From Didymella arachidicola (lineage: Eukaryota > Ascomycota > Dothideomycetes > Pleosporales > Didymellaceae), in NCBI GenBank assembly GCA_016630955.3, contig CM049994.1, positions 1,054,001 through 1,118,000 on the forward strand: a stretch of DNA of 64,000 nt, given 5' to 3'. The translations under genes and the position numbers were made by a program. Under the pieces are notes generated by a model. That model was not told the origin of the DNA. It did no database searches and saw nothing but the letters and a program-made list of their open reading frames with translations. Positions within the stretch are counted from its first letter, which is position 1, and the number at the start of each line of letters is the position of its first letter. Positions 44,932-55,877 of this stretch are shown here, one piece after another.

Positions 44932-46947
44932 ATGTGGCTCCTGAACACTACGAGCCTCAAGCTGCGCGCATTTGTGGAGCACATCCCTGAATATGTGATC
45001 CTATCGCACACCTGGGATCAAGAGGAGGTGACTTTCGACGATATTCACAAGCCGCATGCTACACGTATGATAGGCTATGCCAAGATCAAGGGTTGCTGCG
45101 AACTCGCTGTAAGAGATGGGTTCGAGTGGATATGGATCGACACATGTTGTATCGACAAAAGGAGCAGCGCTGAGCTTTCTGAGGCGATCAATTCCATGTA
45201 CAAATGGTATTGGCAAGCTGCCATTTGTTATGCGTTCCTTGCCGATGTTTCGCCAGTTCGCAACGAGGACTGGCAATGGGAGTTTCGCGCCTCTCGTTGG
45301 TTCAAGAGAGGCTGGACGCTCCAAGAGCTTCTTGCGCCAGATGTTGTTGAGTTCTATAGCAGTGCTTGGAGCTCACTGGGAACCAAATCTGGACTGCTGA
45401 ACCACATCAGAGAAGCTACCAAGATTGAGCCGAAGTTCATAATGAACAGAGAGGCCATCAAGAATGCTAGTATTGCTACTAAGCTTAGCTGGGCATCGCT
45501 TAGGCAAACAACAAGATCAGAAGACGCAGCATATTGTTTGCTAGGTTTAGTAGGGGTCAACATGCCCATGTTGTACGGCGAGGGCAATCGAGCTTTCTAC
45601 CGCCTCCAACTCGAGATCATCCGTCAGACACATGATCAGAGCATACTTGCTTGGCAACCGGAAGTCGGAGAGTGGCACAATACCGCTGTTCTAGCACCCT
45701 CTCCGAAATACTTTAAGAGCTCGGCACAATTTCTTCCATCTGTCGTTCCAAAGTCCGCAATTGGCTCCGCATACGAGATGACGAACAACGGATTGCGAAT
45801 CGATTTGCCATGCATCCAAATGGGACAAGGCCGGCTACTCGCTATACTCGAATGCGAGAGAGACCTTGGTGTGTCTCTTGGACTTTGGCTCGAGCCTGTT
45901 GGACGTGGGAAATACCAAAGATTGGCCGGCTCCAGGCTGTCAACATTGAGTGACGACGAAAGAGAAGATGCGGAGATACTGCAAATGTATCTTGTAGTCG
46001 AGAGTGACAATAGCGCCGAGCCCGTCGCTAATGCGTCCGTTCTCGCAGTTAAGACGGTGTGGTCAGATGCTGAATGCTGCATAAGCGGGATCAATGTTTT
46101 CAGAAGGAAACCGGTCAGGCTTTTTGAGATTACATATCCTGTGGAATATGAAGTCGAGAAAGAGAAGGAGCAGATCACCTACCTGCTCAAGGATCTATTC
46201 TTGACAGAAGGCGAGATATCGTGCTTTCGACTTATCTACGGCAAAACGCACGTTCAAGAGGCATTCGACATCGTCATGGCCTTGCGCAACAACAGAGCTG
46301 TGATATTTATGCCTTTACATGAAGCCTTCACCAGGGATTGGGTGCAAGAGTTGGATTCGGGGAACTTCACTGAATGGGGCCTTGCCGGAGATCACATCCT
46401 CCAGCGGCGCCAGGACATAAGCATTCGGATCGACGCCAAGAAAAAATTCGTGGACCAACAGCTCCTCTGGAGCCTTGATATATCGATACTGAACTGCCTT
46501 TGCGGAGCCGTGTCCTGTACGTGTCACGTTATGGGTCCACCGTTCATGCATTTGCAGTGCTCTTGCGACGCTTGTGTTGCCCGGCGAGAACAGATTAGGA
46601 TGGACCACTCGAAGTTCTGTTATTGCTGTGCGTGTTGGTCGCCCGAGAAATCAATACGACCGGAGTGCCATTGTACTCCTGATTTCTTCCACGAAGAAGG
46701 CTTGGAGAAGGGAAGACGGACGCTCATACAGCGAGGAACTGGGCTACACTACCTGGAATGTCCTTGCAAGATCTGCGAGCTCGAGAGCAAAGTCATCATA
46801 CTGAGCTCAGAGTTCGTGGCAGAACGGGTTGATTTGATCGCCGACTCCAAGGAGATTTCAACGTCGCGACGCCATTTCGAGTGGCTGAGGCGGCTGAGAG
46901 AGAAAAGAAACGGCAGTGAGGATCAGAGGTCGTTCTCGAGCGAATGA
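44932..46947 (+). CDS. HET (heterokaryon incompatibility) domain protein with Cys-rich C-terminal region
   Basis: Single exon, 671 residues, starting MWLLNTTSLKLRAFVEHIPE. The N-terminal ~270 residues form a typical HET domain: YVILSHTWDQEEVTFDDI; then WIWIDTCCIDKRSSAELSEAINSM; then SRWFKRGWTLQELLAPDVVEF; and SEDAAYCLLGLVGVNMPMLYGEG. HET domains, related to TIR folds, trigger growth arrest or cell death when incompatible hyphae fuse, though most genomic copies have no tested role. The middle (270-510) is a beta-rich region seen in many of these proteins. Residues about 519-620 hold around 16 Cys in CxC and CxxC pairs (NCLCGAVSCTCH, QCSCDAC, FCYCCACW, ECHC, ECPCKIC) and look metal-binding. I see no NACHT or other extra domain. 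A probable HET relic lies 0.8-1.2 kb downstream on the other strand. Confidence 0.93.
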   Translation: MWLLNTTSLKLRAFVEHIPEYVILSHTWDQEEVTFDDIHKPHATRMIGYAKIKGCCELAVRDGFEWIWIDTCCIDKRSSAELSEAINSMYKWYWQAAICYAFLADVSPVRNEDWQWEFRASRWFKRGWTLQELLAPDVVEFYSSAWSSLGTKSGLLNHIREATKIEPKFIMNREAIKNASIATKLSWASLRQTTRSEDAAYCLLGLVGVNMPMLYGEGNRAFYRLQLEIIRQTHDQSILAWQPEVGEWHNTAVLAPSPKYFKSSAQFLPSVVPKSAIGSAYEMTNNGLRIDLPCIQMGQGRLLAILECERDLGVSLGLWLEPVGRGKYQRLAGSRLSTLSDDEREDAEILQMYLVVESDNSAEPVANASVLAVKTVWSDAECCISGINVFRRKPVRLFEITYPVEYEVEKEKEQITYLLKDLFLTEGEISCFRLIYGKTHVQEAFDIVMALRNNRAVIFMPLHEAFTRDWVQELDSGNFTEWGLAGDHILQRRQDISIRIDAKKKFVDQQLLWSLDISILNCLCGAVSCTCHVMGPPFMHLQCSCDACVARREQIRMDHSKFCYCCACWSPEKSIRPECHCTPDFFHEEGLEKGRRTLIQRGTGLHYLECPCKICELESKVIILSSEFVAERVDLIADSKEISTSRRHFEWLRRLREKRNGSEDQRSFSSE

Positions 46948-47756
46948 TTGAAGTGGGATGAATCTTGTTATTCAGTGCAGATGAGGGTCAGCAAGACCGA
47001 CTCCCACTTTTTCTCCATCTCCTAATGACTAGTTCCGGGGGGCCCCATAACATCGTATACATGACTATCTCACAAGGTCGAAATGTTGTCCCTTTCCCCG
47101 AGGCTGCGACAGGAAGAGTGCCATGTATGAGCGGCGAATGTGGTATGAGAGGGCCGGCTTGAATCAGCTACAGACATTATAACGCAAAACAACTTTCGTC
47201 ATGACTTAGAGTATGGCACGGGAAGTTGCCAAAGAAGCTTCCTCAGAGGCGCCCTCGATACACCGTTCAGACTTGAAAAAGTAACTACCACAGGAAGGAC
47301 CACGTCATTCAGCAAACTTTCCATCCCTTGATGACAGAAGATCGGACCAGTACCGTGTAGCCCTGAAGCCTTTGCAAGAAGCCGAAGCTCTCAATTGATG
47401 CCGGACATCATCAGATGAGATGGAGATCCGAGGCTGGGCCGCCGCTTTCCCGCCACTCATCGACTGCTTGTTCATCCATATATCGTGAATGTAGCACTTT
47501 CCCACTACTCGGTAGTGATGACCATCGCCATTAGGAAATAAAACGAATGAAACAGTTCCTCCGGATAGCACGACAATGATGTCATTCCTTGTAAGTCCCT
47601 ACGGCGTAGGGCTCAAAGATTCATCGTGCATACGAGATCAATTTCTTCCAGCTGGAGCAATATTTTCCTGAAACAGTGATGTAAACATCTCCCACAGTCG
47701 TGAGATAGTCTTGATCAATGAAGTCCGAGTGCTAGGAATATGAGTCTGAAGCTAAT
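46948..47756. other. Intergenic
   Basis: No gene supported between the HET gene and the HET-like relic. Confidence 0.5.
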
Positions 47757-48160
47757 AGTCCCAAATGGCCAAAGATTGTCTCGTGCATCAGAGGCTACCG
47801 CACGCCGAGCCACCACCAGCGATCCAAAAAGATTGACGTCTTCCCAGGCTGAAGTCCAGTACTTGCCCATAACACAACACCTCTCTATCCTGTCCATGGC
47901 GCCAAGGTCCAGAAATACAGGCCGGTAGTGCTCAAGAACAAACAGTGCCGTAGCTCCAACTCGTCTGGAATCAATCTCCCCAAAGCCCCAAAGACTTCCA
48001 CAGCACAAGACAACGCGAGTTCCCGAAACATCCACAGCCGCTCAAACCACTTGCCCTCGAAGAGTGGGCGATAAGCCTTCAACCCAGATACCCGGTAGGC
48101 ACCATGTCGCGGTCGAAATGTACGCCATGCCAGATATATAGCCGTGCTACTGTCATCCGA
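47757..48160 (-). pseudogene. Probable relic of a HET-domain gene
   Basis: On the minus strand one frame reads YRPLFEGKWFERLWMFRELA (about 48000-48070), close to the HET block WFxRxWxxQE. Some 70 residues further on, a frame shifted by one reads VVARRAVASDARDNLWPFG (about 47757-47815), like the HET block AtDpRDkvyaLlG. The two parts lie in order and at about the right spacing but need a frame change near 47890-47930. No good intron explains it, and the first HET block (SHTW/IDxxCI) is not found upstream. Either a decayed copy or a badly resolved model is possible. Confidence 0.5.
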
Positions 48161-49297
48161 AAGCCATCGACGTGTAACTTTTTTCAACCTCCGCCTGCAC
48201 CACAGCACTTTCACCCACGAGACAAAACACAACTCTCCAGCTTTCCCCTCTGCGTCGCCAACCCAGACAAGAACCTAGATACTCGTCTATAAACCCGGTG
48301 CAAAAACTGTACCTGGTACTTTCTCCTCGAGTATCGAGCTGATCTATGCATGGGGATACTGTCCTTCCAAACAGCTCTCTATCGCCCGACCGCCAGCTTT
48401 CGAACGAAAGTGCCATGAAACGCTGTAAGAGGACGCCGTAATGTTGACTAACACATGATCACTTTCCCAGGACCCCCTGCACAACCCCACACATACGACA
48501 TGCCTTCACACTATACATATGAGCCCGACGAGGCAAAGGCACTCATCTTTATGTTGCATATGGCATAGTCCGTGCCATCATCAGTGCAAATTAAGATGAT
48601 GCGTATGCTGCAAGGGAGAGGAAGTTTTACGTATGCAAAGGACTCTTGCCGTCCCAGTCCATCTTCCGAGATTCGAGGCTATCTCGTGTTCAGTAGATCG
48701 CCCCTGTCGTTTGATCATGCGGGAAAGGCTGGCTTTCTTGTGCGCTTGCTCAGATGCGACTTCTTCCACGGATAGGCCGATCATGCCTAATGTCACTAAT
48801 AGCCTGAGAATGAGATATCATGCAGTTGGTGAACGACAAAAGCTGAGTAGGGATCTGTTATACTCTCATGCGCTCCCCCATAGTATGCGTAAACAAGCAT
48901 AACCATACCTGCGAGATGTCACGGCCATTAGCACCATCATATAAATACAATGGAGCCAAATAGTGACGAGTAGATGCTTCCATATACAATCGCAAGATGA
49001 TGCTGTCCTTATCTACAGTATGTTCGCGCTGCTCATGCATCCACTGTGCATGTTACCGAGCTTGCTACTAGTCACAAACGTGTAAGTATGCTGCAGGACC
49101 ACGCCTGACGAAAATGCAAACCAGGAGACTGCCGAGGCAACGAGATATCCACTGCCAAAACGAGCCGAGAAACGCGCGAATCGGCAAGCCGGTGCACCAC
49201 GCTGACCGCGGCCAAATGCTTGCTGGGTGGTGATGATCATGAGAGGCGTAATGTGTCGTATGAGAAAAGAAATAAATTCGTGTGGGGCAAGTAGCAG
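48161..49297. other. Intergenic
   Basis: Nothing supported. Short ORFs only. Confidence 0.5.
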
Positions 49298-50654
49298 CTA
49301 CCTGGTGCCGGCCTCGAGCTGACCAGGAGTTGGCTGTACAGACTCTGCTTGCGGCTCGTTACGACCGCGACCAAACCAGGTCCTGGAGGATGTCGTAGCT
49401 TGCTGCGTCCTGTTTGGCCGCAGCCTTGACATCCACCCCGAATTCTCGCTAGTCTGCTGTTGCGCAGCATCCCCGGCTGCGGAACGAACCTGCCGGCTAG
49501 GTCGGCTGAGACGACCAAAGCGGTCAGCACCTTGGGTCTGTTGAGTAGTTGGGTTACCGATGATGACGACGCGCGAGCGGAAAAGACCGTTGCGCGAGCT
49601 GGTCCAGATAGCCTGAGGCGATGAGGGAGATCGCATACCCATTCCTGGGCGGCGACCTGAGCCAGCTTGGTCAGCCGCTTCACCCTCCGGACGAGGCTTG
49701 GGCACGTAGTAATCTGCCTTGCAGAGGGGGCAGCAGGCGCGACGGCTTGTCAGCCATGGATCAACGCAACTAGCGTGGAAAGCGTGACCGCACGTCAGCC
49801 CTCGTACATCGTCATCGTCTTCGAGAGTATCCAGGCAAATAGCGCAGGTATCACCGGGCTCGGCCAGCATCTCAGGTGCAGTGGCGGTACGGATTGGATC
49901 GTCCTCGTCATCAGACTCGTCATCATCTTCGCGACGAGCATGTGATGGCCCAACGTCTTTCCCTGTCGTGTCTACGGTCTCTGTTCTCTCGATTGGCAAC
50001 TTCTCGTCCTCGGGCTTCTTCGATGCTGTGGCGACCTCCTTCGTTTCAGCTGGTGGCATGCTCACTCTCGGCGAAGTTGTTGAGTTGTGCACATCGTCGC
50101 GAGCCATGGAGAGTGCGGTATCAGGTCTGGGGCTTGCGGCGTCTCCGATGGCGGGGATGACCCCCTCGACGTCCTTCATACTAGCTGCTCTGCTTTGCGG
50201 TGCAGTCGCAATACCGCCGTTCGTGGGTAGGCCCTTTGTCTCACGGCTTGACTTCCATTGCTTGTACTTCATCAGCGAGAACTGCTCGTTGACCTCGTCC
50301 ATGGTCATCAATTTCTTCTCCCTTCTTCTCCTGTGCGGTCGCGGCATGGTCGTCATATCAATCGGCGCTCCGTTCTCGCCTGCAGCAGCGGCTGCGCGGC
50401 GGCGGTTGTATCTGAAGCAGTACTTCACACCGACGATGATCCTGCAGGGGGCGTCAGTGAACTAGCAAGCACATGTGACACCAGCGCCGTGTTTACCATA
50501 GATTTGTGAAGACGACACCAAAGCCCAACGCAACGAAAAACAGCAGCGGCGAGCTAGTAGGTCCACCGCCGCCACTGCTTCCCTGGCTGGTCGAGCTTGT
50601 TTGAGGGTTGAGGCTACTGCTGGCGGCGGCCGGCGCAGAACTGGTACCCGACAT
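49298..50654 (-). CDS. Single-pass membrane RING-H2 E3 ubiquitin ligase
   Basis: Two exons, 50497-50654 and 49298-50441, with a 55-base intron; 433 residues. Splicing restores a membrane segment across the junction: SSPLLFFVALGFGVVFTNLW then IIVGVKYCFRYNRRR, so the protein has a short Ser/Gly-rich N-terminus outside or in the lumen, one helix and a cytosolic tail. The RING-H2 finger lies near residue 248: CAICLDTLEDDDDVRGLTCG, then HAFHASCVDPWL, then CCPLC, with all eight ligands in C3H2C3 order. An acidic stretch (DDDESDDEDD) precedes it, and a Ser/Arg/Gln-rich disordered tail follows. The layout fits membrane E3 ligases of the endosomal, vacuolar or Golgi type. Substrates unknown. Confidence 0.92.
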
Positions 50655-51959
50655 CGCGTGTTGTTGTGTATTTACAAGGCCATGCGCTTATGTAGATGTA
50701 TTGTTCTGGCACAGGAAGGGCACGTCCTGTGAAAGGGCCGTTGGGTTTTAGGTTCGAGCGGGAAGCCGAATGCGGATGGCGAGGCTTGGTCAACACGAAA
50801 CCAACAACGGGAAGGTGCAAGGCTCAGACAAGACAACGGGTTGGCGAGCTGCAGGCACGGCGATGATATGGGATGATATCGACTTTTGGGTGGAGCCCTG
50901 GCGCCGTCCGGACTGGTGGATCGCGAGCTGCGATGGTGACGGCAACGACTGCGGGTGCTGCGCAGTGGCGACGAGCTGACTACGAGGCGGCGGCTGCGTG
51001 TGCGATTGGGCGTGGCATGTGAGTTGGCCCAGTAGCTGTGCTGGCCGTGCGCTCCGGACGGTTTGCAGGCGCTGTCTGGCGGTCACGTCGAGTGCGACGG
51101 CGAGGTGAATGTCGAGACTGGGAGGAGCGGCAGGGCGGCAGGCCACAGGATAAAGGACGCAACCGCAGCACACGCTCGCTAGAAGCGGCCAAGCACGATG
51201 ACCGGACCCTAGTGAAGGCTTGCCCGGATCAGCCACTCTCGACAGTTGCCGCTTCACGGACGCAGCGCCGCCGGCCTGCAATCTGAAATGCACACGTTGC
51301 TGCGATATCGAAGGAACTGTCTGCCAGTCGCGCCGGGAGATGCGCATGATGATATCTGGATCTGTTGACGTTGCGCGGCATGAACCCCGTCAGACGTCGA
51401 CGCTCGTTGTGGTACACGCTGTCAAACGAGCCCTCAACGCGAGTCGGCGCACACGGCGTCGAGGTCGTGGGTGCACCAGTGCGTGCATAGCTGCCCTACA
51501 CGGCTGTTTCAGCACCTCGTGTGCAGTGTACGCCTCGTACGCTCCTCATCCTCAACCTCAACCTTCGGGTTATCTCTCGCTCTCAAAGCGGCAGGCAGGC
51601 TGGCGCAGGCTCGTCAGCACTGCTTCGACCCCTGCACGGGTGGAGCAGTTTCCCCATGCTGCTAACCACGGGCAGCTTAGCGTCAGTCTTTATCCTGTCT
51701 TTGGCATCACTTGCAGGCAGGCCGAGCGTTCCCTGCTGCAGCACGATTTTTCGCTCCTCCAGAGATCTTCGGCGCGCACTTGCTCCGGCCTGCGACTTTT
51801 CCGGGGTGCTGCCATCTGACTGAATTCAAGTTGTTCTGTCCGGCAACAGTGAGAACCCCGCCTGTTGCTTGTTGCTCAAATCACTGCCAAACCTCACGTC
51901 ATCAATCTAGACCTCTCCCCTCATCAGCCCTGCTGCAGTCATTGTGCACCGTCCCAGCC
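50655..51959. other. Divergent intergenic region
   Basis: The interval lies between the divergent RING and cyclophilin genes. ORFs of up to 199 residues occur on both strands but show no motif. It should hold both promoters. Confidence 0.45.
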
Positions 51960-52777
51960 ATGGCCGAAGCAGCCGAGGACAGGAACCCAATCGTGTTCTT
52001 CGATGTCACGTTAGGAGGTACGTGCCGCTTTCTCCAGATGGTGGTGTGGGCACACCCCGCGCTCCTCCACTACGCGTCCCTCTTGGGCTAGTCTTAGATC
52101 TCTTGTCACCGTCGTCGGCATCGTCATCCTGCCGATAGGTTGCTGACCTGAGCTGGGCAGGTGAGAAGCTGGGGAGGATCCAGATGGAACTGTACAAGAA
52201 TATTGTGCCAAAGACCGCTGAGAACTTTCGTCAGTTTTGTACTGGCGAAACCAAGAACAACCGTGGTCAGCCACAAGGGTACAAAGGATGCAAGTTCCAC
52301 CGTGTGGTAAGCAGCTTCTTCTTGCAGTATCCATTCTGGGAGTTCTGCATATTGCCTTCGTATGGCTCATACTAATCGCTGCATAGATCAAGAACTTTAT
52401 GATCCAGGGAGGCGACTTCATCAATGGCAATGGCACCGGTTCAAGGACGATCTACGGCACTGAGAAGTTTGCCGATGAGAACTTCACACTGAAGCACGAC
52501 AAGCCTGGGCTTTTGTCCATGGCCAACAGTGGGCCCAACGTGAGTCTCTCCACCATTTTGAAGCAGGCAGTCTTAACGAGTATAGACAAACGGCTGCCAG
52601 TTCTTCATCATCACCGCCAAGCACGGAACACCGCATCTGAACGGCAAGCACGTCGTCTTCGGCAACGTCATTGAGGGTATGGACGTTGTCACGAAGATCG
52701 AGAACACTAGGACCCTTGCAAATCCAGAGGGCAAGCCAGTACAGGACATTATGATCTCGCAGTGCGGTGAGATGTGA
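51960..52777 (+). CDS. Peptidyl-prolyl cis-trans isomerase, cyclophilin H type
   Basis: Four exons, 51960-52017, 52161-52306, 52387-52539 and 52586-52777; introns of 143, 80 and 46 bases; 182 residues. The fold is complete: VFFDVTLGGEKLGRIQMELY, then FRQFCTGETKNNRGQPQGYK, then FHRVIKNFMIQGGDFINGNG with the catalytic Arg of FHR and Phe/Met/Gln of the active site, then NGCQFFITAKHGTPHLNGKH and VVFGNVIEGMDVV. The GETKNNRGQPQGYKG insertion resembles CypH, which associates with the U4/U6.U5 snRNP in animals. The Trp that binds cyclosporin A in human CypA (W121, WLDGKHVVFG) is His here. The short N-terminus has no targeting signal, so it is cytosolic or nuclear. Confidence 0.94.
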
Positions 52778-53414
52778 GATCTTGACCTCACGTTCAATCC
52801 AAAACGAACAAGCAGCTCACATGCTTCTTCCTTTGCAGAAGATTGCAGGCGACGCGGTCTCGCGCGGTCGAGGGAAGTACGCTGCCTCGTAACCCTCAAG
52901 ACGAGCACAGGTCGAGTGATACTTGAGCTGTAATGTCACCATGCTCTTCGTGTGGCACTCCATAGGCATCATGTCAGCAGAAGTAGGAGCATAGGACCGG
53001 AAATGTAGATGCGAGGTATTGTCCCTGGAAGGGTAGCCTAAATCATCGTGGCAAACGCCACGAGCCGAGCAGAACAATTGTGATTGCCAAGATCTAGAAA
53101 TCAAAAACAACAATCAATATTCACAACCTGAACATCAACGACTTAGGCTGCGACGTCCTTACAGAAGAAATGCATGCTTTGCAGTGTGGCCTATTAGAGA
53201 CGGGCAAGATGTAGGACGAAGCTTTTTGAAGGACCCACTGAAATGTTTGAACGCCCAGGCGCCAGTGGGGGCCTATCCGGCAGAGTCGCGTGTGAAGGGT
53301 TCACCGAACCACTGCGGTTTCGCGAATGTCCTGCCAAACTCTAGGACGGCTGTAATATCGCTCTCTCTTACTGCCTCTCCAATGTAACGACTTCGCAAAC
53401 AACTCTCGCCCAAC
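52778..53414. other. Intergenic
   Basis: Cyclophilin 3' region and RRN3 promoter. No other feature seen. Confidence 0.5.
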
Positions 53415-55442
53415 ATGGTTTCTCTCGCTGCCCCCCGCAGACCCGCAACAAACTTCATGGCGCCCACCGTCAGCAGCAGTCTGAAACGCAAGCAACGCGA
53501 CGCCTCCTCGGACGCAGAAAACGATGCCACCGCCCAAGCAAAGCGCCGCCGCGTAACCTTCGACCCCAACATCGACGTGCAGATAGTGATGGAGGTAGAG
53601 AAGAGCACGGAGCTGGTGGCGGAAGAGGTGCGGCGGGCAATCGAAAAGCATGCAAATGGCGAGAAAGGCGAATACGACCAACTGCGCAGTCTTTTCTCCG
53701 AGTCTCCGACTGCGCCTGGGACTGCGCATTCTGCGCTTTTGCAAAAATACGTAATGGCGCTCAAGGACGTCGTGCCGCTACTGGACTACAACTGCAAAGG
53801 CCTCGTGCACTCCATCATCGATTGCAGCTGGGTAGCCCGCAATGAGCCTTTCGTGCAAGCGTACCGCAATCTGCTGCGGTCGTTGCTCTCAGTGCACCCT
53901 GCATACACATCGACCGTTCTGAAAATGCTGGTCCAGATGTTCAGAGAGACGCCCTCGACTACTGCGAGAGCGCAAGACGACCCTGCCATTCAGCAGCCCC
54001 GCCTCACACAACGGATACATGAGTGCATCAGGTCGCTCCTGCGGCAAAGCCCCATGGCAAGCACCTACCTCACAGGAGTCATCTCCGACGCCTTTCCCTT
54101 CTCCAACGACTCCACGAAAATGCACACGCGGTACATCAGGAACATTCTGCACATCTCAGAATACTGTGCAGAGATAAAAGGAGAGATATTGGCGCTTGTG
54201 ACTGACAAGGTCGCCAAGATCGATGTTCAGATCCAAGTAGACATAGACGACCTGGAGGACGACGATGAGGAGCTGGTGGGCCGGGCAATCAATGAGGCAG
54301 AAGAGGAGGACATGAGCGACAACGAGTCCGTCTCCAGCGAAGAGAGCCTCGATCCAGAAGAGCTGCGGAAACGCCAAATTCAAGAGAACGTCAACAAGCT
54401 TGATGCAGTCATGGACCTGCTTTTCACACACTACAACTCCGTCTTCGAAAAAGGCGATCTCTTCGCCAGCGACGAACTCTTCGAGTCACTCCTCGTCCAG
54501 TTCTCCAACACCATACTCCCCACATACCGCTCGCGCCACATTCAATTCCTGCTCTTCCACTTCAGTCAAACCTCCGCCGACCTCACCGAGCGCTTCGCAG
54601 GGTGCTGCTCTCACCTCGCCTTCGACCAGCTACGACCGCAGATGATCCGCGTCGCAGCCGCCGCATACCTCGCCTCCTTCATCGCCCGGGGCGCCCACGT
54701 CTCCGGCGCCGTCGTCCGCGACGTCTTCGACCTGCTCTGCCACCACCTCGAGGACCTGCGCATCCGGTCCGAGCCCAGCTGCAAAGGCCCCGACCTGCGG
54801 CGCTACGGTACCTACTACGCCATCTGCCAGGCTCTCCTCTACACCTTCTGCTTCCGGTGGCGTGACCTCATCGTGCTCCCCGATGGCCGCACGCCCACCG
54901 ACGCAGACATCATCTACCACGACGCCGACTTCACATGGTACAACAACGTCTACAGCATCCTGCACAAGAACATCTTCTCCTCCCTCAACCCGCTGAAAAT
55001 CTGCGCCCCCAGCATCGTCGCCCAGTTCGCCCGCATGGCACACCACTTGCGCTTTCTATACGTGTACCCCCTGCTCGAGACCAACAAGCGCGTCAGACTC
55101 GCGCGCAGCATGGCAGGCGCATACTTGGGAGGTATCGGCGGGAGGGAAACAGCGCTCACGCAGAAGAGAGGCGATGACATGTTCCTCCTCGACGCGTACT
55201 TCCCGTTCGATCCGTACGTGCTGCCCCGCAGCAAGCGCTGGATCGAGCACGACTACGTGCAGTGGAAGCCCGTGCCGGGGATGCCTGTGGAGAAAGACGA
55301 CGATTCGGATGAAGAAGAAGAAGAGGATGATGATGATGATGACGACGAGGACGACGAGTCCGGGTCCGATTCGGATGTCGAGGCTGAGGCTGAGGGTGCG
55401 CCCGAGGATCTCGATGACCAGAGTACGGAGGCGAGTCTTTGA
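53415..55442 (+). CDS. RRN3: RNA polymerase I transcription initiation factor RRN3 (TIF-IA)
   Basis: Single exon, 675 residues (yeast 627, human 651). RRN3 binds Pol I and brings it to the rDNA promoter; its phosphorylation links rRNA synthesis to growth. The protein is a long run of HEAT-type helices. Recognisable segments are LLDYNCKGLVHSIIDCSWVA near the start of the fold, KLDAVMDLLFTHYNSVFEKG, YVLPRSKRWIEHDYVQW near the end, and the block PLKICAPSIVAQFARMAHHL. The N-terminal 50 residues are basic (KRKQRD, AKRRRV), a likely nuclear signal. An acidic stretch at about residues 285-315 corresponds to the disordered loop of the yeast structure, and the C-terminus is a strongly acidic run of Asp/Glu. 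Met residues at 1 and 15 could both serve as start; I take the first. Confidence 0.95.
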   Translation: MVSLAAPRRPATNFMAPTVSSSLKRKQRDASSDAENDATAQAKRRRVTFDPNIDVQIVMEVEKSTELVAEEVRRAIEKHANGEKGEYDQLRSLFSESPTAPGTAHSALLQKYVMALKDVVPLLDYNCKGLVHSIIDCSWVARNEPFVQAYRNLLRSLLSVHPAYTSTVLKMLVQMFRETPSTTARAQDDPAIQQPRLTQRIHECIRSLLRQSPMASTYLTGVISDAFPFSNDSTKMHTRYIRNILHISEYCAEIKGEILALVTDKVAKIDVQIQVDIDDLEDDDEELVGRAINEAEEEDMSDNESVSSEESLDPEELRKRQIQENVNKLDAVMDLLFTHYNSVFEKGDLFASDELFESLLVQFSNTILPTYRSRHIQFLLFHFSQTSADLTERFAGCCSHLAFDQLRPQMIRVAAAAYLASFIARGAHVSGAVVRDVFDLLCHHLEDLRIRSEPSCKGPDLRRYGTYYAICQALLYTFCFRWRDLIVLPDGRTPTDADIIYHDADFTWYNNVYSILHKNIFSSLNPLKICAPSIVAQFARMAHHLRFLYVYPLLETNKRVRLARSMAGAYLGGIGGRETALTQKRGDDMFLLDAYFPFDPYVLPRSKRWIEHDYVQWKPVPGMPVEKDDDSDEEEEEDDDDDDDEDDESGSDSDVEAEAEGAPEDLDDQSTEASL

Positions 55443-55877
55443 GTGTGGGTTTTAAGCGATTGGTAAGGGCGTTTATGGAATGGCTATCGGGGATCTGCTT
55501 GCATAGCACGGCGCTGGGATCTGTGGGCATTTCACGATTGATGGCTGGGAGGCATGGCATATATGTAAATGCAATAAAAAGTCGATATACATCACAGTAC
55601 TGCACGTCGCCGCCAAGTCGACGGGACCATGTGAAGCGAGAAAGGTGTCTGGAGATGGCGTTTTTCGTTCTTCTTTCGTGATTGCGTTTCTTGCAAGGTT
55701 CGTAGCGACTGCATTTCCTGACATGCTGCGCAAGGATTCCCAAACCATCCTGTCACAGCGCCCAATGCGCCTTTAAGGCTTTTCAACGCCAATACGCCGA
55801 GTAACTTTTCCACCACAACCAGCTACCAACCCCTCAACTCCCGCTCACACCCATTTCCTCTTCCATCCCTCGCCCGC
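55443..55877. other. Convergent intergenic region
   Basis: Shared 3' region of RRN3 (+) and the kinase (-). A possible polyadenylation signal AATAAA is seen for the plus-strand gene (within GCAATAAAAAG near 55572). Confidence 0.5.

Noticed and set aside
51220..51819. 199-residue plus-strand ORF upstream of the cyclophilin
   Set aside because: Rich in Arg, Cys and His without a motif, overlapped by ORFs in other frames. Most likely promoter sequence.
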